Assembly (NCBI GenBank): GCA_965215535.1
Contig: OZ244063.1
Span: forward strand, 496,001-560,000
Direction: 5' to 3'
DNA: 64,000 bases
Source of the DNA: Bin94 sp965215535
Lineage (GTDB): Bacteria > Gemmatimonadota > Gemmatimonadetes > Longimicrobiales > Gaopeijiaceae
Below are positions 35,051 through 43,286 of the stretch, in pieces; position 1 is the first letter of the stretch, and each line of letters starts with the position of its first letter. The notes beneath the pieces were generated by a model, which had not been told where the DNA came from, did not search any database, and saw only the letters and a program-made list of their open reading frames with translations. The position numbers and the translations under genes were made by a program.

Positions 35051-37503
35051 GCGCGGCGCAGTCCCGGAAGCCAGGAGGGGGGCGAGCGTGCCAGCGAGAC
35101 TGCGAGGAGCACCAGAACGATCGCCAGCGACCCCGAGGTCAGGCGGAGAGCGCTGGCCACCATCGGCGCCGTAAAGCGCAGCGTGATCCGATGGTCGCCG
35201 GCAGAGGGGATTTCGATCGCCTGGAGCGTCAGGTTGGCCCGCCGGACCGGGAATTCGACGTCATCGATCTCGGCCACCCATCCCGGAAACCAGTTCTCGG
35301 CGATCACCATGAGCGCCGGAGCGGTGGTCCGGACACGCAGCACGCGATGATCGGGATCGAAGCGCTCCCAGACGACCCTTCCCTGCCCCGCCCCTCCTCC
35401 ACCTTCAAGCGCAATCCCGGGCGGCTCCGCCAGGATCGCTTCCTGCGCAGGATCGAAGCTCGCGTCCAGGATCTGCGCCAGAGCAGCCTTGTCGTTTTCC
35501 TCAATGCGGCTTCGTTCCACAAGCCAGGCGCGCTCCAGCCCCGGGTACCGATAGACCGACTGCAATCCGGCCGCGGTACGTGCCGAGCTCAGCGGCTCCG
35601 CACCCTCGTAGGGTGGCCTCCCGGCCGCCTCGTCGGGCCAGAGCAGGTAGCGCACATTCATCATGCGCAGCACATTCGGGTGGCGCGTGTTTGCCCCTGC
35701 CCGCCTGCTCCCCTGGAGCCCGAGAAGCATGCGGTAGCGCGCCAGATCGTTGGGGTGGTGACCCGCGACGAGATCAAGTCCGTGCATGGCCAGCTCGACG
35801 CTCTGGTCGTTGCCGCGCAGATCGGCCACGCGGAAGGGCGTCTCGGCGTTGCTCCGCTCCTGAAGGAGGCGGATGTTGGCGTCGGTGGCCGTCCATCCGT
35901 GGTAGTCCAGGGTGCGGATGAAGGCGCTGTCGATGCGGCCCAGATCGATCGCCACGAGGAGCGCGATCACCGCCAGCGCAGCCATGATCGGCATTCGGCC
36001 CTCGCGCGCCATCCAGAGTATGGCGGTCAGAAGTCCGGCAAGGAGAAGCGCGATCCCGAACCCCCGGGTCATAAAGGGAGTGGCCGCCAGCAGCGCGGCG
36101 TGGCTCCGCTCTGTGGCATCGCTGTAGATCGTGGTCATCCAGAGGTTGGCGAGGATGCCCGAGGCCTGAAGCAGCGATCCGATCAGCAGGAGCCCGCCCG
36201 CGCCGAGGAGCGCGCGCCCTCGATTGCTGGTCAGGAAGGCACCCCGCGTCGGAGATGCGCGTACGAGATCGTCGATGCCCAGAGCCAGAAGGGTGGTGGC
36301 CCCGAAGCTTACCAGGAAGGCGGCGAGCGAGGGAACGCGAAAGATGGAGATGCCCGGCACCGTCTCGTAGAAGATTCGCCAGACGGGTGTGTGTGCGCCC
36401 AGAGCGAAGAGAAGCCAGATCAGACTCATGCCCGCCATGAAGCGCCTGAGCCCGCGCCGATCGCGCCCCAGGAGGCCGAAGAGGGCGAGCAGCGTCACCG
36501 TGACGCCCAGGTATTCGTGGTTGAGCTTGAAGGGATTGCGTCCCCAGTAGGTGCCCTGGCCCCACTCGGCATTGGCCGCCGAGCTGCCGGCGAACTCCGG
36601 CACCACCAGCGAGAGAGCCTCTTCGGGGTGCAGCGACCAGGAGCTGGCGTAGGCGAGGCGTTCTTCGGGAGTGGCGGCGACGGTGGTGGCGATCCGCCGC
36701 GACGATTCGGTCACGTACTGGCCGGCGGGCAGAAGCTGGACCGCCGCGATTCCCCCACCCAGGAGCGAGGCACCCAGAAAGGCGCCGTAGCGCAGAGCGG
36801 CCCGGCGCATGCCCGTCCGTTTCCCCCTTTCCTGCCCCCCTTCCCTCCCCTGCTGAATGACGCGGAAAAGCGCATAGGCGCCCACCGATCCGAAGAGGAA
36901 GTAGGCCGTCTGGAACTGGGTGACGAGCGAGGTGAGGGCGATGGCTCCCGCCAGAGCGGCCACCGACCGTCCCGAAGGGGTGTGCAGAGCTCTTTCGGCC
37001 GCCCAGAAGACCAGCGGCGCCAGCGACGCCACCATGAGCTTGCCGTCATTGCCGGGAAGCACCAGGGTCACCACAACCGGGGCCATCAGCCAGGCGAGTC
37101 CGGCGATCGTTGCGGCGGGGCGGGTCAGCCCCAGGGCGCGCACCCAGCCGTACATGAAGAAGCCGCCGGCCAGGATGTGCAGCACCAGCTTCCAGCCGAG
37201 CGCGCGGTAGGGCTCCATCACAAGGTAGAGGAGGCTGGTGGGGTAGATGGCATCGCCACCCGAAAGCGCTTCGAACATCGGCACGCCCCCGAGCAGCCGC
37301 GGCGCCCAGAGCGGAAGATCGCCCGCCGCCAGACGATCGGCCAGAAAGGCGCGCGCCATGTAGCCCAGCCCCAGGATGTCTTCGCCGTAGAGCATCCGGT
37401 CGGAAAAGATGAACTGGCGAAAGAGGATGACTGTGACGGTCAGGTAGAGGAGGACCGGAAGCCACCGCGGAACTCTGACGGAATGCGTCTCGCCGAGGGC
37501 CAT
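35047..37503 (-). CDS. YfhO family membrane protein
   Basis: An 818-residue multi-spanning protein. ATG 37503 (MALGETHSVRVPRWLPVL) has GGGAGG upstream; the open frame extends further but without a start signal. It has about 13 membrane segments in the first 560 residues (GT-C-like: DRMLYGEDILGLGYMARAFL, LLGGVPMFEALSGGDAIYP, GGNPFKLNHEYLG-type loop) and a soluble C-terminal region with RHPNVLRMMNVRYLLWPDE and AENWFPGWVAEID, followed by two more helices. YfhO proteins are thought to transfer sugars from polyprenyl phosphate to envelope polymers. The downstream sugar transferase would supply the donor. Confidence 0.85.
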   Translation of the reverse strand: MALGETHSVRVPRWLPVLLYLTVTVILFRQFIFSDRMLYGEDILGLGYMARAFLADRLAAGDLPLWAPRLLGGVPMFEALSGGDAIYPTSLLYLVMEPYRALGWKLVLHILAGGFFMYGWVRALGLTRPAATIAGLAWLMAPVVVTLVLPGNDGKLMVASLAPLVFWAAERALHTPSGRSVAALAGAIALTSLVTQFQTAYFLFGSVGAYALFRVIQQGREGGQERGKRTGMRRAALRYGAFLGASLLGGGIAAVQLLPAGQYVTESSRRIATTVAATPEERLAYASSWSLHPEEALSLVVPEFAGSSAANAEWGQGTYWGRNPFKLNHEYLGVTVTLLALFGLLGRDRRGLRRFMAGMSLIWLLFALGAHTPVWRIFYETVPGISIFRVPSLAAFLVSFGATTLLALGIDDLVRASPTRGAFLTSNRGRALLGAGGLLLIGSLLQASGILANLWMTTIYSDATERSHAALLAATPFMTRGFGIALLLAGLLTAILWMAREGRMPIMAALAVIALLVAIDLGRIDSAFIRTLDYHGWTATDANIRLLQERSNAETPFRVADLRGNDQSVELAMHGLDLVAGHHPNDLARYRMLLGLQGSRRAGANTRHPNVLRMMNVRYLLWPDEAAGRPPYEGAEPLSSARTAAGLQSVYRYPGLERAWLVERSRIEENDKAALAQILDASFDPAQEAILAEPPGIALEGGGGAGQGRVVWERFDPDHRVLRVRTTAPALMVIAENWFPGWVAEIDDVEFPVRRANLTLQAIEIPSAGDHRITLRFTAPMVASALRLTSGSLAIVLVLLAVSLARSPPSWLPGLRRA

Positions 37504-37564
37504 GGGCTCAGCTTCCTCCCTGGTTGTTGTCCGGTCCGTGAAACGATACACGCTGAACGATAGG

Positions 37565-37630
37565 ACAATTTGACGATAGGGGGAAAAGGGGCCTACCTTG
37601 GAACCGTCGGCCCGTAGGGCTTTGCCTGAT
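37565..37630 (+). repeat. Promoter/leader repeat, copy A
   Basis: About 66 bases closely matching 38880-38946. Shared parts are CAATTTGACGATAGGGG, AAAAGGG, CCTACCTTGGA, CCGT, GGCCC and TTTGCCT. It contains -35 TTGACG (37570-37575), an 18-base spacer and -10 TACCTT (37594-37599). It precedes the propeller gene at 37.6 kb. Confidence 0.75.
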
Positions 37631-37637
37631 TTCCCCG

Positions 37638-38831
37638 ATGCCAGAGGGAGGATTCGCCGATGCGTACGGAACGAGTTCGCCAACGGTGTTCTTTCGACAC
37701 AGGCGATCAGATCAGAGGGTGGGGAGAGGACGGACCCACCTGCCCTGGAAGGTGATTTTGCGCTGCGGGGCCCTCGCGGTTGGAGTCGCCGCCTGCCTGA
37801 CTCCCTTCGGCACGGGTGCCGCACAGGAGACAAGCCGGCACTACCCATTTGAGGTTTTCGTGCGGGAGATCTGGCGCACCTACGGCGATCCCGGTTTTTC
37901 CTGGATTGGCGGAATGATCCAATGGCCCGACGGATCGGTGTGGGTCGGCGACAGTAACCTCAGCGAGGTATATGAGATGTCGCCTGACGGAAGCGACACA
38001 CGACTCGCCTTGCGGGAGGGAGACGGCCCGCGCGAAGTCGGTCGGGTACACGATCTGGTGCCGATCCCTGGAGGCGGGGTTCTGATCGAAACCAGCGATC
38101 GCATGCAGTTCTTTGATTCTGACAAGCGCCCGACCCGAAGGGTGACGCCGCGTAGCAATGCGGGCGGGCCGGGGCTCGTTGCCTTACCCGATGGCGGATA
38201 TCTGCTCAGTGGCGGATCTGGCTATGACCCTCGCGACGAGGCTGCTCCCTATGCCATTCACCGCTTCAGTTCCCGCGGCAGACGTATGACAAGCTGGCAC
38301 CCGGCCGCGGATCATCAGGACTGGGAAACGGTGCGCTTTACCTCCGGAGGACCGCTTGCGATCACCTCCGATGGAGGTCTGCTGATTGTGGATCGGGCAC
38401 CCTTCAGGGTCACCAGATATGCAGATTTGGAGGGCAACGGCGGCGAATTGATCGTTGGGGACCACAGTATCGTGTCGCCCAGCGAGCTGGATCGTGCGGT
38501 CGAACACGGGCCAAATAATACCACAACCTATACGACCGGCTGGACCAAGACGGTTCATGTCAGCGAAATGTCTGAAGGGGGGAACATTCTCGCTGTCGTC
38601 TGGGTCGTTCCGCAAGAGGACGGCATGAGACGATCCAGCCTTTGGGTGGTGATCTCACCCGATGGGAAGATACTCGCGCGAACCGCCGTCGCTCCGGACT
38701 ATACGGTGTGGAACGTTACTCCCGACGGTCACTACCTTGCGTCCCTATGGGACTACGACCGCTACGAGCCAGCGGCGGTCAAGCTGGAAGTCGCGCTGGT
38801 GCCCAACGAGAACCGGGGCGAGGGTCCGTAG
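37638..38831 (+). CDS. Exported 6-bladed beta-propeller protein
   Basis: A 397-residue protein. A hydrophobic export segment (LRCGALAVGVAACLTPFGTG, about residues 41-60) ends in GAAQE, a likely signal-peptidase site. Because about 38 hydrophilic residues precede it, GTG 37752 (with GGAAGG just before it) may be the true start. Blades include WIGGMIQWPDGSVWVGDSN, GGPGLVALPDGGYLLSG and YTVWNVTPDGHYLASLWD; the GPGEF signature is replaced by GDGPREVGR. Codon use is visibly less GC-rich than in the genes to the left. The repeated promoter element lies 40 bases upstream. Confidence 0.72.
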   Translation: MPEGGFADAYGTSSPTVFFRHRRSDQRVGRGRTHLPWKVILRCGALAVGVAACLTPFGTGAAQETSRHYPFEVFVREIWRTYGDPGFSWIGGMIQWPDGSVWVGDSNLSEVYEMSPDGSDTRLALREGDGPREVGRVHDLVPIPGGGVLIETSDRMQFFDSDKRPTRRVTPRSNAGGPGLVALPDGGYLLSGGSGYDPRDEAAPYAIHRFSSRGRRMTSWHPAADHQDWETVRFTSGGPLAITSDGGLLIVDRAPFRVTRYADLEGNGGELIVGDHSIVSPSELDRAVEHGPNNTTTYTTGWTKTVHVSEMSEGGNILAVVWVVPQEDGMRRSSLWVVISPDGKILARTAVAPDYTVWNVTPDGHYLASLWDYDRYEPAAVKLEVALVPNENRGEGP

Positions 38832-38879
38832 GCAGGTGCGGCGGCGGTCGTTGCTCCACCTGCGCAACGAAGCCGGATT

Positions 38880-38946
38880 GCAATTTGACGATAGGGGAAA
38901 AGGGTCCTACCTTGGAGCCGTTGGCCCACTGGGATTTTGCCTGGAT
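38880..38946 (+). repeat. Promoter/leader repeat, copy B
   Basis: Second copy of the element at 37565-37630, with one G fewer in the first G-run. Contains -35 TTGACG (38885-38890), 17-base spacer, -10 TACCTT (38908-38913). It lies in the 170-base gap before the FkbH-like gene and is its probable promoter. Confidence 0.75.
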
Positions 38947-39001
38947 TGTCCCTTCCCCGGCGATCCCCTCCGTGATCTGAGGAGATGGCCGTCTGGAGTC
39001 C

Positions 39002-40936
39002 GTGCTTTCTTCAAGGTCCGCACGCCCTTGTGATCGTGGAGCGTCCTCCTGTCCGAACCCGAACCGCACCTGCGTTGATGTGAACAGGACGAGACAGCCG
39101 CCCTCGGCCAGCCGATCGGTATCGGCAACCGATTGGGGCGAGATTTTTCGCCGATCAGCGGATGAGTGGGCTGCGGTACCGTCGCACGCAAAGGCAAACG
39201 AACTCTTCGCCGCCGACCGGGACGCTCCCCATTCGGTGGAAGGGTTTCGTTCTCTCGCCGTGGGGGTGCTCCGCAACGCCACCGTAGAGCCATGGCTGCC
39301 GGAGTTGTATGCTGCTCTTCTCGGCGAAGGAATCAGAGCGAAGTTCCACGTGGGCGACTATGCGACCTACGAGCGGTACGCGACCGCGCCGCAGGAGCTG
39401 TGCAATCCCTTCCCGAAGATTCTTCTGCTGTACTTTGAATCCGCCACTCTGGTGGGCGATGCTCGTCACGATCCGCCACCGGATACCGAAGAGATGGTTT
39501 TGGCTCGCATCGGCGGGATTGTCGAGGGGCTGCTCGGAAGCACGGCAGCGACTCTGGTGGTATCGAATCTTGCGCCCGCTCCCATTCGCTTCCATCGCCT
39601 CCATGCAGACCAGGATCCGGGGAGTTGGCCTCAGATGCGTCGGCGAATCAATGCGGCGCTGCTCGACCGGTTTCGATCCGAACCCCGTGTGATCATCCTG
39701 AATATGGATCGACTGGTCGGGGATTATGGCGCTGTGCGTGCCTTCGATCCCCGTATGTATCTGATGGTGCGCAATCCCTTTGCGGTTGGATTTCTTCCCT
39801 GCCTGGGGCGAACTTTCGCCGGGATTGTGGCGGCTGTGGAATGCCCGCCACGGAAATGTGTGGTCGTCGATTGCGACAACACGCTCTGGGGTGGAGTGCT
39901 GGGCGAGGCAGGACCTGGGCGGGTAGCGATCGGGCAGGAGTATCCGGGTGAAGCCTATCGCGAGTTCCAGCAGTTTCTCGCGGGTCTGCGCCGAAGAGGA
40001 TTTCTGCTTGCCATAAGCAGCAAAAATAACGAGGAGGATGTTCTGTCCTTCCTCTCCGGTTCGGCAGAGATGATCCTGCGCCCGAACGATTTCACTGCGT
40101 ACCGAATCAACTGGAATGACAAGGGGGAAAACCTGGCTGAACTTGCGGCAGAGATGAACATTGGTCTCGATTCCATGATCTTCGTGGACGACAGTCCGGT
40201 CGAGTGCGCCAGAATCCGCTCGGCATTCCCCGAAGTACAGGTGGAGCAGTTTCCGGCAAATCCGGCCGAAATTCCCGATTTCATTGCCTGTATGCGAGGA
40301 ACGGAACGGCTGCGGGTTGAGGCGGAAGACCTGCAGAGAGCCGAGTCGCTCAGGGCAAATGTCGAACGGCAGCGCCTCAGGCACACAGCCCCGGATCTCA
40401 AGACGTTCATTCGCAGCCTCGAGATCCGGCTGACCATCGAGCGTCAGAACCGGGTCGCGATTCCGCGGATCAGTCAGTTGACCCAGCGCACCAATCAGTT
40501 CAACCTCACCACCCGGCGCTACTCGCCAGGCGATATTGAGCGCTTTCTGGACGACGGAGTTGTCTATACAATGAGCATGCAGGATCGATTTTCCGATTAC
40601 GGCATCGTGGGAACCGCCATTGTCGCGAATGTCAGCGCGGATATATGGGAGATCGACACCTTTCTGTTGAGTTGCCGAGCCTTCGGTCGTGGCATTGAGA
40701 GCCAGATGCTGGCCACGCTCCTGACTGATGCCGCCACCGCTGGCGTCGAGGTTGTGCGGGCTCGCTACCTGCCTACGGCCCGGAATGGAATGGTCCGGGA
40801 TTTCCTCCCCGCACACGGCTTCGATCTCGTTGAGCGGAAGAATGGAGAGCTTCACTTCCGGATCGTACCGGAAGCGGTGGCCGTCAGGGCCGACCAGGAT
40901 CTGTATCACACGGTGCAGAAAGAAGCACTGCAATGA
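39002..40936 (+). CDS. FkbH-like HAD-IIIC phosphatase with C-terminal GNAT domain
   Basis: A 644-residue protein. Residues about 55-270 form an SGNH/unknown N-terminal region; about 285-430 the HAD-IIIC domain with VVVDCDNTLWGGVLGE (DxDxT nucleophile), LLAISSKNNEEDV and MIFVDDSPVECARI; the C-terminal third is an acetyltransferase-like region (RISQLTQRTNQFNLTTRRYS; LLSCRAFGRGIESQML). FkbH-type proteins load a glyceryl unit from 1,3-bisphosphoglycerate onto an acyl carrier protein. An ACP gene overlaps its stop (ATGA), which fits. The GTG start at 39002 is uncertain; GTG 39080 is an alternative. Substrate is inferred from family, not shown here. Confidence 0.85.
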   Translation: MLSSRSARPCDRGASSCPNPNRTCVDVNRTRQPPSASRSVSATDWGEIFRRSADEWAAVPSHAKANELFAADRDAPHSVEGFRSLAVGVLRNATVEPWLPELYAALLGEGIRAKFHVGDYATYERYATAPQELCNPFPKILLLYFESATLVGDARHDPPPDTEEMVLARIGGIVEGLLGSTAATLVVSNLAPAPIRFHRLHADQDPGSWPQMRRRINAALLDRFRSEPRVIILNMDRLVGDYGAVRAFDPRMYLMVRNPFAVGFLPCLGRTFAGIVAAVECPPRKCVVVDCDNTLWGGVLGEAGPGRVAIGQEYPGEAYREFQQFLAGLRRRGFLLAISSKNNEEDVLSFLSGSAEMILRPNDFTAYRINWNDKGENLAELAAEMNIGLDSMIFVDDSPVECARIRSAFPEVQVEQFPANPAEIPDFIACMRGTERLRVEAEDLQRAESLRANVERQRLRHTAPDLKTFIRSLEIRLTIERQNRVAIPRISQLTQRTNQFNLTTRRYSPGDIERFLDDGVVYTMSMQDRFSDYGIVGTAIVANVSADIWEIDTFLLSCRAFGRGIESQMLATLLTDAATAGVEVVRARYLPTARNGMVRDFLPAHGFDLVERKNGELHFRIVPEAVAVRADQDLYHTVQKEALQ

Positions 40937-41169
40937 CCGAAGAGAGAGCGGAGGCGCTGGAGCGTATCTTTCGCAGTGTGCTCAGTGTGCCGCCGGCGAC
41001 CGATATTCGCCTGGTGTCGTCCGATTCCCACGGGGGGTGGGACTCGATTTCCCATCTGAATCTGATCCTGGCCGTAGAGCAGGAATTCGGATTCATGATG
41101 ACACCCGAGGAGGCAACGGAAGCGCGCTCCTTCCCCAGGATGCTGGAGCTGGTCGAGAGTCGGCGATGA
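40933..41169 (+). CDS. Stand-alone acyl carrier protein
   Basis: A 78-residue carrier protein. The modification Ser is in GGWDSISHLNLILAVEQEFG, a WDS-type motif seen in carrier proteins of secondary-metabolite and glycan-modifying systems rather than the DSLD of fatty-acid ACP (acpP at 23.2 kb). It overlaps the FkbH-like stop and the deacetylase start by 4 bases each, so the three are coupled. It probably holds the acyl unit made by the FkbH-like enzyme. Confidence 0.88.
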   Translation: MTEERAEALERIFRSVLSVPPATDIRLVSSDSHGGWDSISHLNLILAVEQEFGFMMTPEEATEARSFPRMLELVESRR

Positions 41170-42023
41170 GCGGACGCCGTCGCAGGATCCTTGCTCTTCG
41201 CTTTGATGTCGATTCAATCGTCTGCCTTGAGAAGGGAGTTCCCAATCTGCTGAGACTGGGCGATCGCCTTGGCGTGCGCTTCACCTTCTTCGTGAATATG
41301 GGCCGCAGCTTTAGTTGGCGGCATACGATCACGCAACGGCTTCGCAAGCGGAGGGGTTACTGTACCCCTTCCCCGATTGAGGCTCGCAAGCTGTCGGTCA
41401 TCAAAAAGCTGGGCAGGAGCGGTGTACTCCGGACAGCCACGATCAATCCCCGCCTGGGACGAGGCGCCATGGATCAACTGCACCAGGAAGGCCATGAGTT
41501 GGGACTTCATGGAGGATCCAACCATGCGGCATGGCAATATGCGCTCGACGAGCTGGGTGCTACCGGACCCGAGCGAACCTTCCGTGGGGCGTTCGAGGAG
41601 TTCAGAGATCGCTATGGCCCTCCGCACGGCTTTGCCAGTCCCGGATTCCGATATAATGGGGCGGTCCTCGATCTCCTGGACCGCGAGGGATTCCACTATG
41701 CCTCCGACATGCATGGCGAGCGCCCATTCCGTCCGAAGCGCGACGACGGAAACCCCTACCGGCACTTTCAGGTTCCGGTCAATGTGATTGGAAAGCAAAG
41801 AGTTCCATACATTGAACAGGGTCTTGCGCAGGGCCACTCCGTACGGCGCATTGTCGAAGGGGCAAGCGCGCGCATCAGGTCGCGGCGGTTCGCTCTCATG
41901 TATGGCCATCCGTATGTTGAGGGCGTTTACACCGAGCCGCTTGCCGCAATCCTGGCAGAGGTGGCGGGCGACTACGACATCGTGACTGTCGGCGAGTATC
42001 TGCGCCGCTATCGGGAGAGCTGA
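41166..42023 (+). CDS. ArnD-like polysaccharide deacetylase
   Basis: A 285-residue protein of the NodB-homology (CE4) superfamily. It has the metal-binding start ALRFDVDS, VPNLLRLGDRLGVRFTFFV, the HxxxH-type EGHELGLHGGSNH, and SPGFRYNG. The layout resembles ArnD, which deformylates a lipid-linked aminosugar, but substrate is open. ATG 41166 overlaps the ACP stop. Later residues (FALMYGHPYVEGVY) supply the expected C-terminal His. A cytoplasmic or membrane-face location is implied since no signal peptide is seen. Confidence 0.8.
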   Translation: MSGRRRRILALRFDVDSIVCLEKGVPNLLRLGDRLGVRFTFFVNMGRSFSWRHTITQRLRKRRGYCTPSPIEARKLSVIKKLGRSGVLRTATINPRLGRGAMDQLHQEGHELGLHGGSNHAAWQYALDELGATGPERTFRGAFEEFRDRYGPPHGFASPGFRYNGAVLDLLDREGFHYASDMHGERPFRPKRDDGNPYRHFQVPVNVIGKQRVPYIEQGLAQGHSVRRIVEGASARIRSRRFALMYGHPYVEGVYTEPLAAILAEVAGDYDIVTVGEYLRRYRES

Positions 42024-42029
42024 AGCGCC

Positions 42030-42530
42030 ATGGGCAAAGCCATTCGCTACCTGGCTTCGATGCTGCCCATCTCCATGTCTCTGCGCGCCTCACTGTATCG
42101 GATGAGCGGGATACGAATGGGGTCGCAGGTGACGATCGATCGCAATGTTCAGGTGACCCGGCCCGACATGGTGACGATCGGGTCGCGGGTGACGATCGCC
42201 AATGCGGTATCGATTCTGGGCGATGTGACAGCGATTCACTCGCGTCTGGAAGATCTTTACAAGCTGCGCAAGACGGCCGAGGTCGTAATCGAGGACGACG
42301 TCTATATCGGCGTCAAGGCCACGATCGTGCCTGGCGTGCGGATCGGCCGGATGGCGACCATAGCGGCCAATACCCTGATTCTCGCCGATGTCCCTCCCTA
42401 CAGCATTGTTCTGGGCGTTCCCGGGCGCGTCATGATGATTCGCGCACATGCGGAGGACGAGGCGATCCGGGAATCGGAGATCAGGGAAACCCCACCGCCA
42501 ATCGCGTCCCCTGAATCGCCCGCACCCTGA
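42030..42530 (+). CDS. Hexapeptide-repeat (left-handed beta-helix) acyltransferase
   Basis: A 166-residue protein with hexapeptide turns (VTIDRNVQVTRPDMVTIGSR; VVIEDDVYIGVKATIVPGV; IGRMATIAANTLILADVPPY) and the family C-terminal VLGVPGRVM. Such LbH enzymes O- or N-acylate sugars. It follows the deacetylase by 6 bases. Its last 50 bases overlap, tail to tail, the methyltransferase gene on the other strand. It may use the acyl group carried by the adjacent ACP; that is a hypothesis from neighbourhood. Confidence 0.85.
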   Translation: MGKAIRYLASMLPISMSLRASLYRMSGIRMGSQVTIDRNVQVTRPDMVTIGSRVTIANAVSILGDVTAIHSRLEDLYKLRKTAEVVIEDDVYIGVKATIVPGVRIGRMATIAANTLILADVPPYSIVLGVPGRVMMIRAHAEDEAIRESEIRETPPPIASPESPAP

Positions 42531-43286
42531 TACGCTCGGCGCACTCATCGACGGCACGACTGACATCTTCGAGCATTCCGTAGTCGTGCCAGACGATGAC
42601 CCCTCCGCGTGCGAGGGCCCTCAGCGCGCCACGGGTATCCGAGACAGCATATTCGTAGCTGTGACATCCATCGATCAGAATAAAATCGTAGGGACCGTGC
42701 TTCGCCCAGTCGAAGTGTGCGGAATCGCCCCAGAGCTGTATGATTTTATCGCGGAATCCGGACTCGCTGAACTGGCGGCCGATGTGGCTGCCCGTACCGG
42801 CATTATCCTGAATCTGTGGGACATTCAGTGCGAATGACCCTTCCAGTCCGGGGGAAGATCCAGGGTGAACACCTGAGCGTCGGCAGGAGCGTTCGCCGCC
42901 ATGTTGACGGTCATATTGCCCTCGAACGTGCCGACCTCCAGAAGTCTGACGGGTCTGATATGGCGCACCATTGCGTTGATTGCCAGGAGTTCGGCCGATG
43001 TCATCGAGAGCAACGGATTGCGGTCATGAGAGCGAACGACCCGCAGATCGGTCATTGCGATTCCCGGAAAGAGCGCACTGAGGGGCTCCCGCTCAATGGT
43101 TCCGAATGACCAGCGAATTGCGCGCCGGAACTCGGGGTCGGGCGCACTGGCGGCAAAGGGCCCATAGCGGGCTCGGAGCATTCGCGTGGCCAGAAATGGA
43201 TTGCGGGCGATCTTTACAATCGCATTCCGCAGCCGCCACACCCTCGTCGCATTCCCCACCCCCGCATTCCGCTCCTCAGAATCCAT
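42481..43286 (-). pseudogene. Class I SAM-dependent methyltransferase, split by one frameshift
   Basis: The first 153 codons encode a normal N-terminal half with SAM motif I (VRLLEVGTFEGNMTVNMAAN) and TLDLPPDW, then hit TGA at 42829-42827. The rest is open in the neighbouring frame: FALNVPQIQDNAGTG, YDFILIDGCHSYEYAVSDT and GGVIVWHDYGMLEDVSRA, ending at 42481. Adding one G to the GGG run at 42840-42838 (minus strand) rejoins the frames as DWKGSFALNVPQ. The full product would be about 268 residues, similar to Methyltransf_24 members in glycan clusters. This is either a recent mutation or a base-call error. It overlaps the end of the GT4 gene by 11 bases. Confidence 0.85.

Noticed and set aside
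34879..37563. 894-codon plus frame opposite the YfhO gene
   Set aside because: Composition is low-complexity (Arg/Gln/Gly/His), without domain or start signal; the minus-strand YfhO protein is clearly real.
38984..39082. Short open frame (ATG after GAGGAG) overlapping the FkbH-like start, possible leader peptide
   Set aside because: The Shine-Dalgarno-like sequence touches the ATG, leaving no spacing, and the peptide has no regulatory codon runs.
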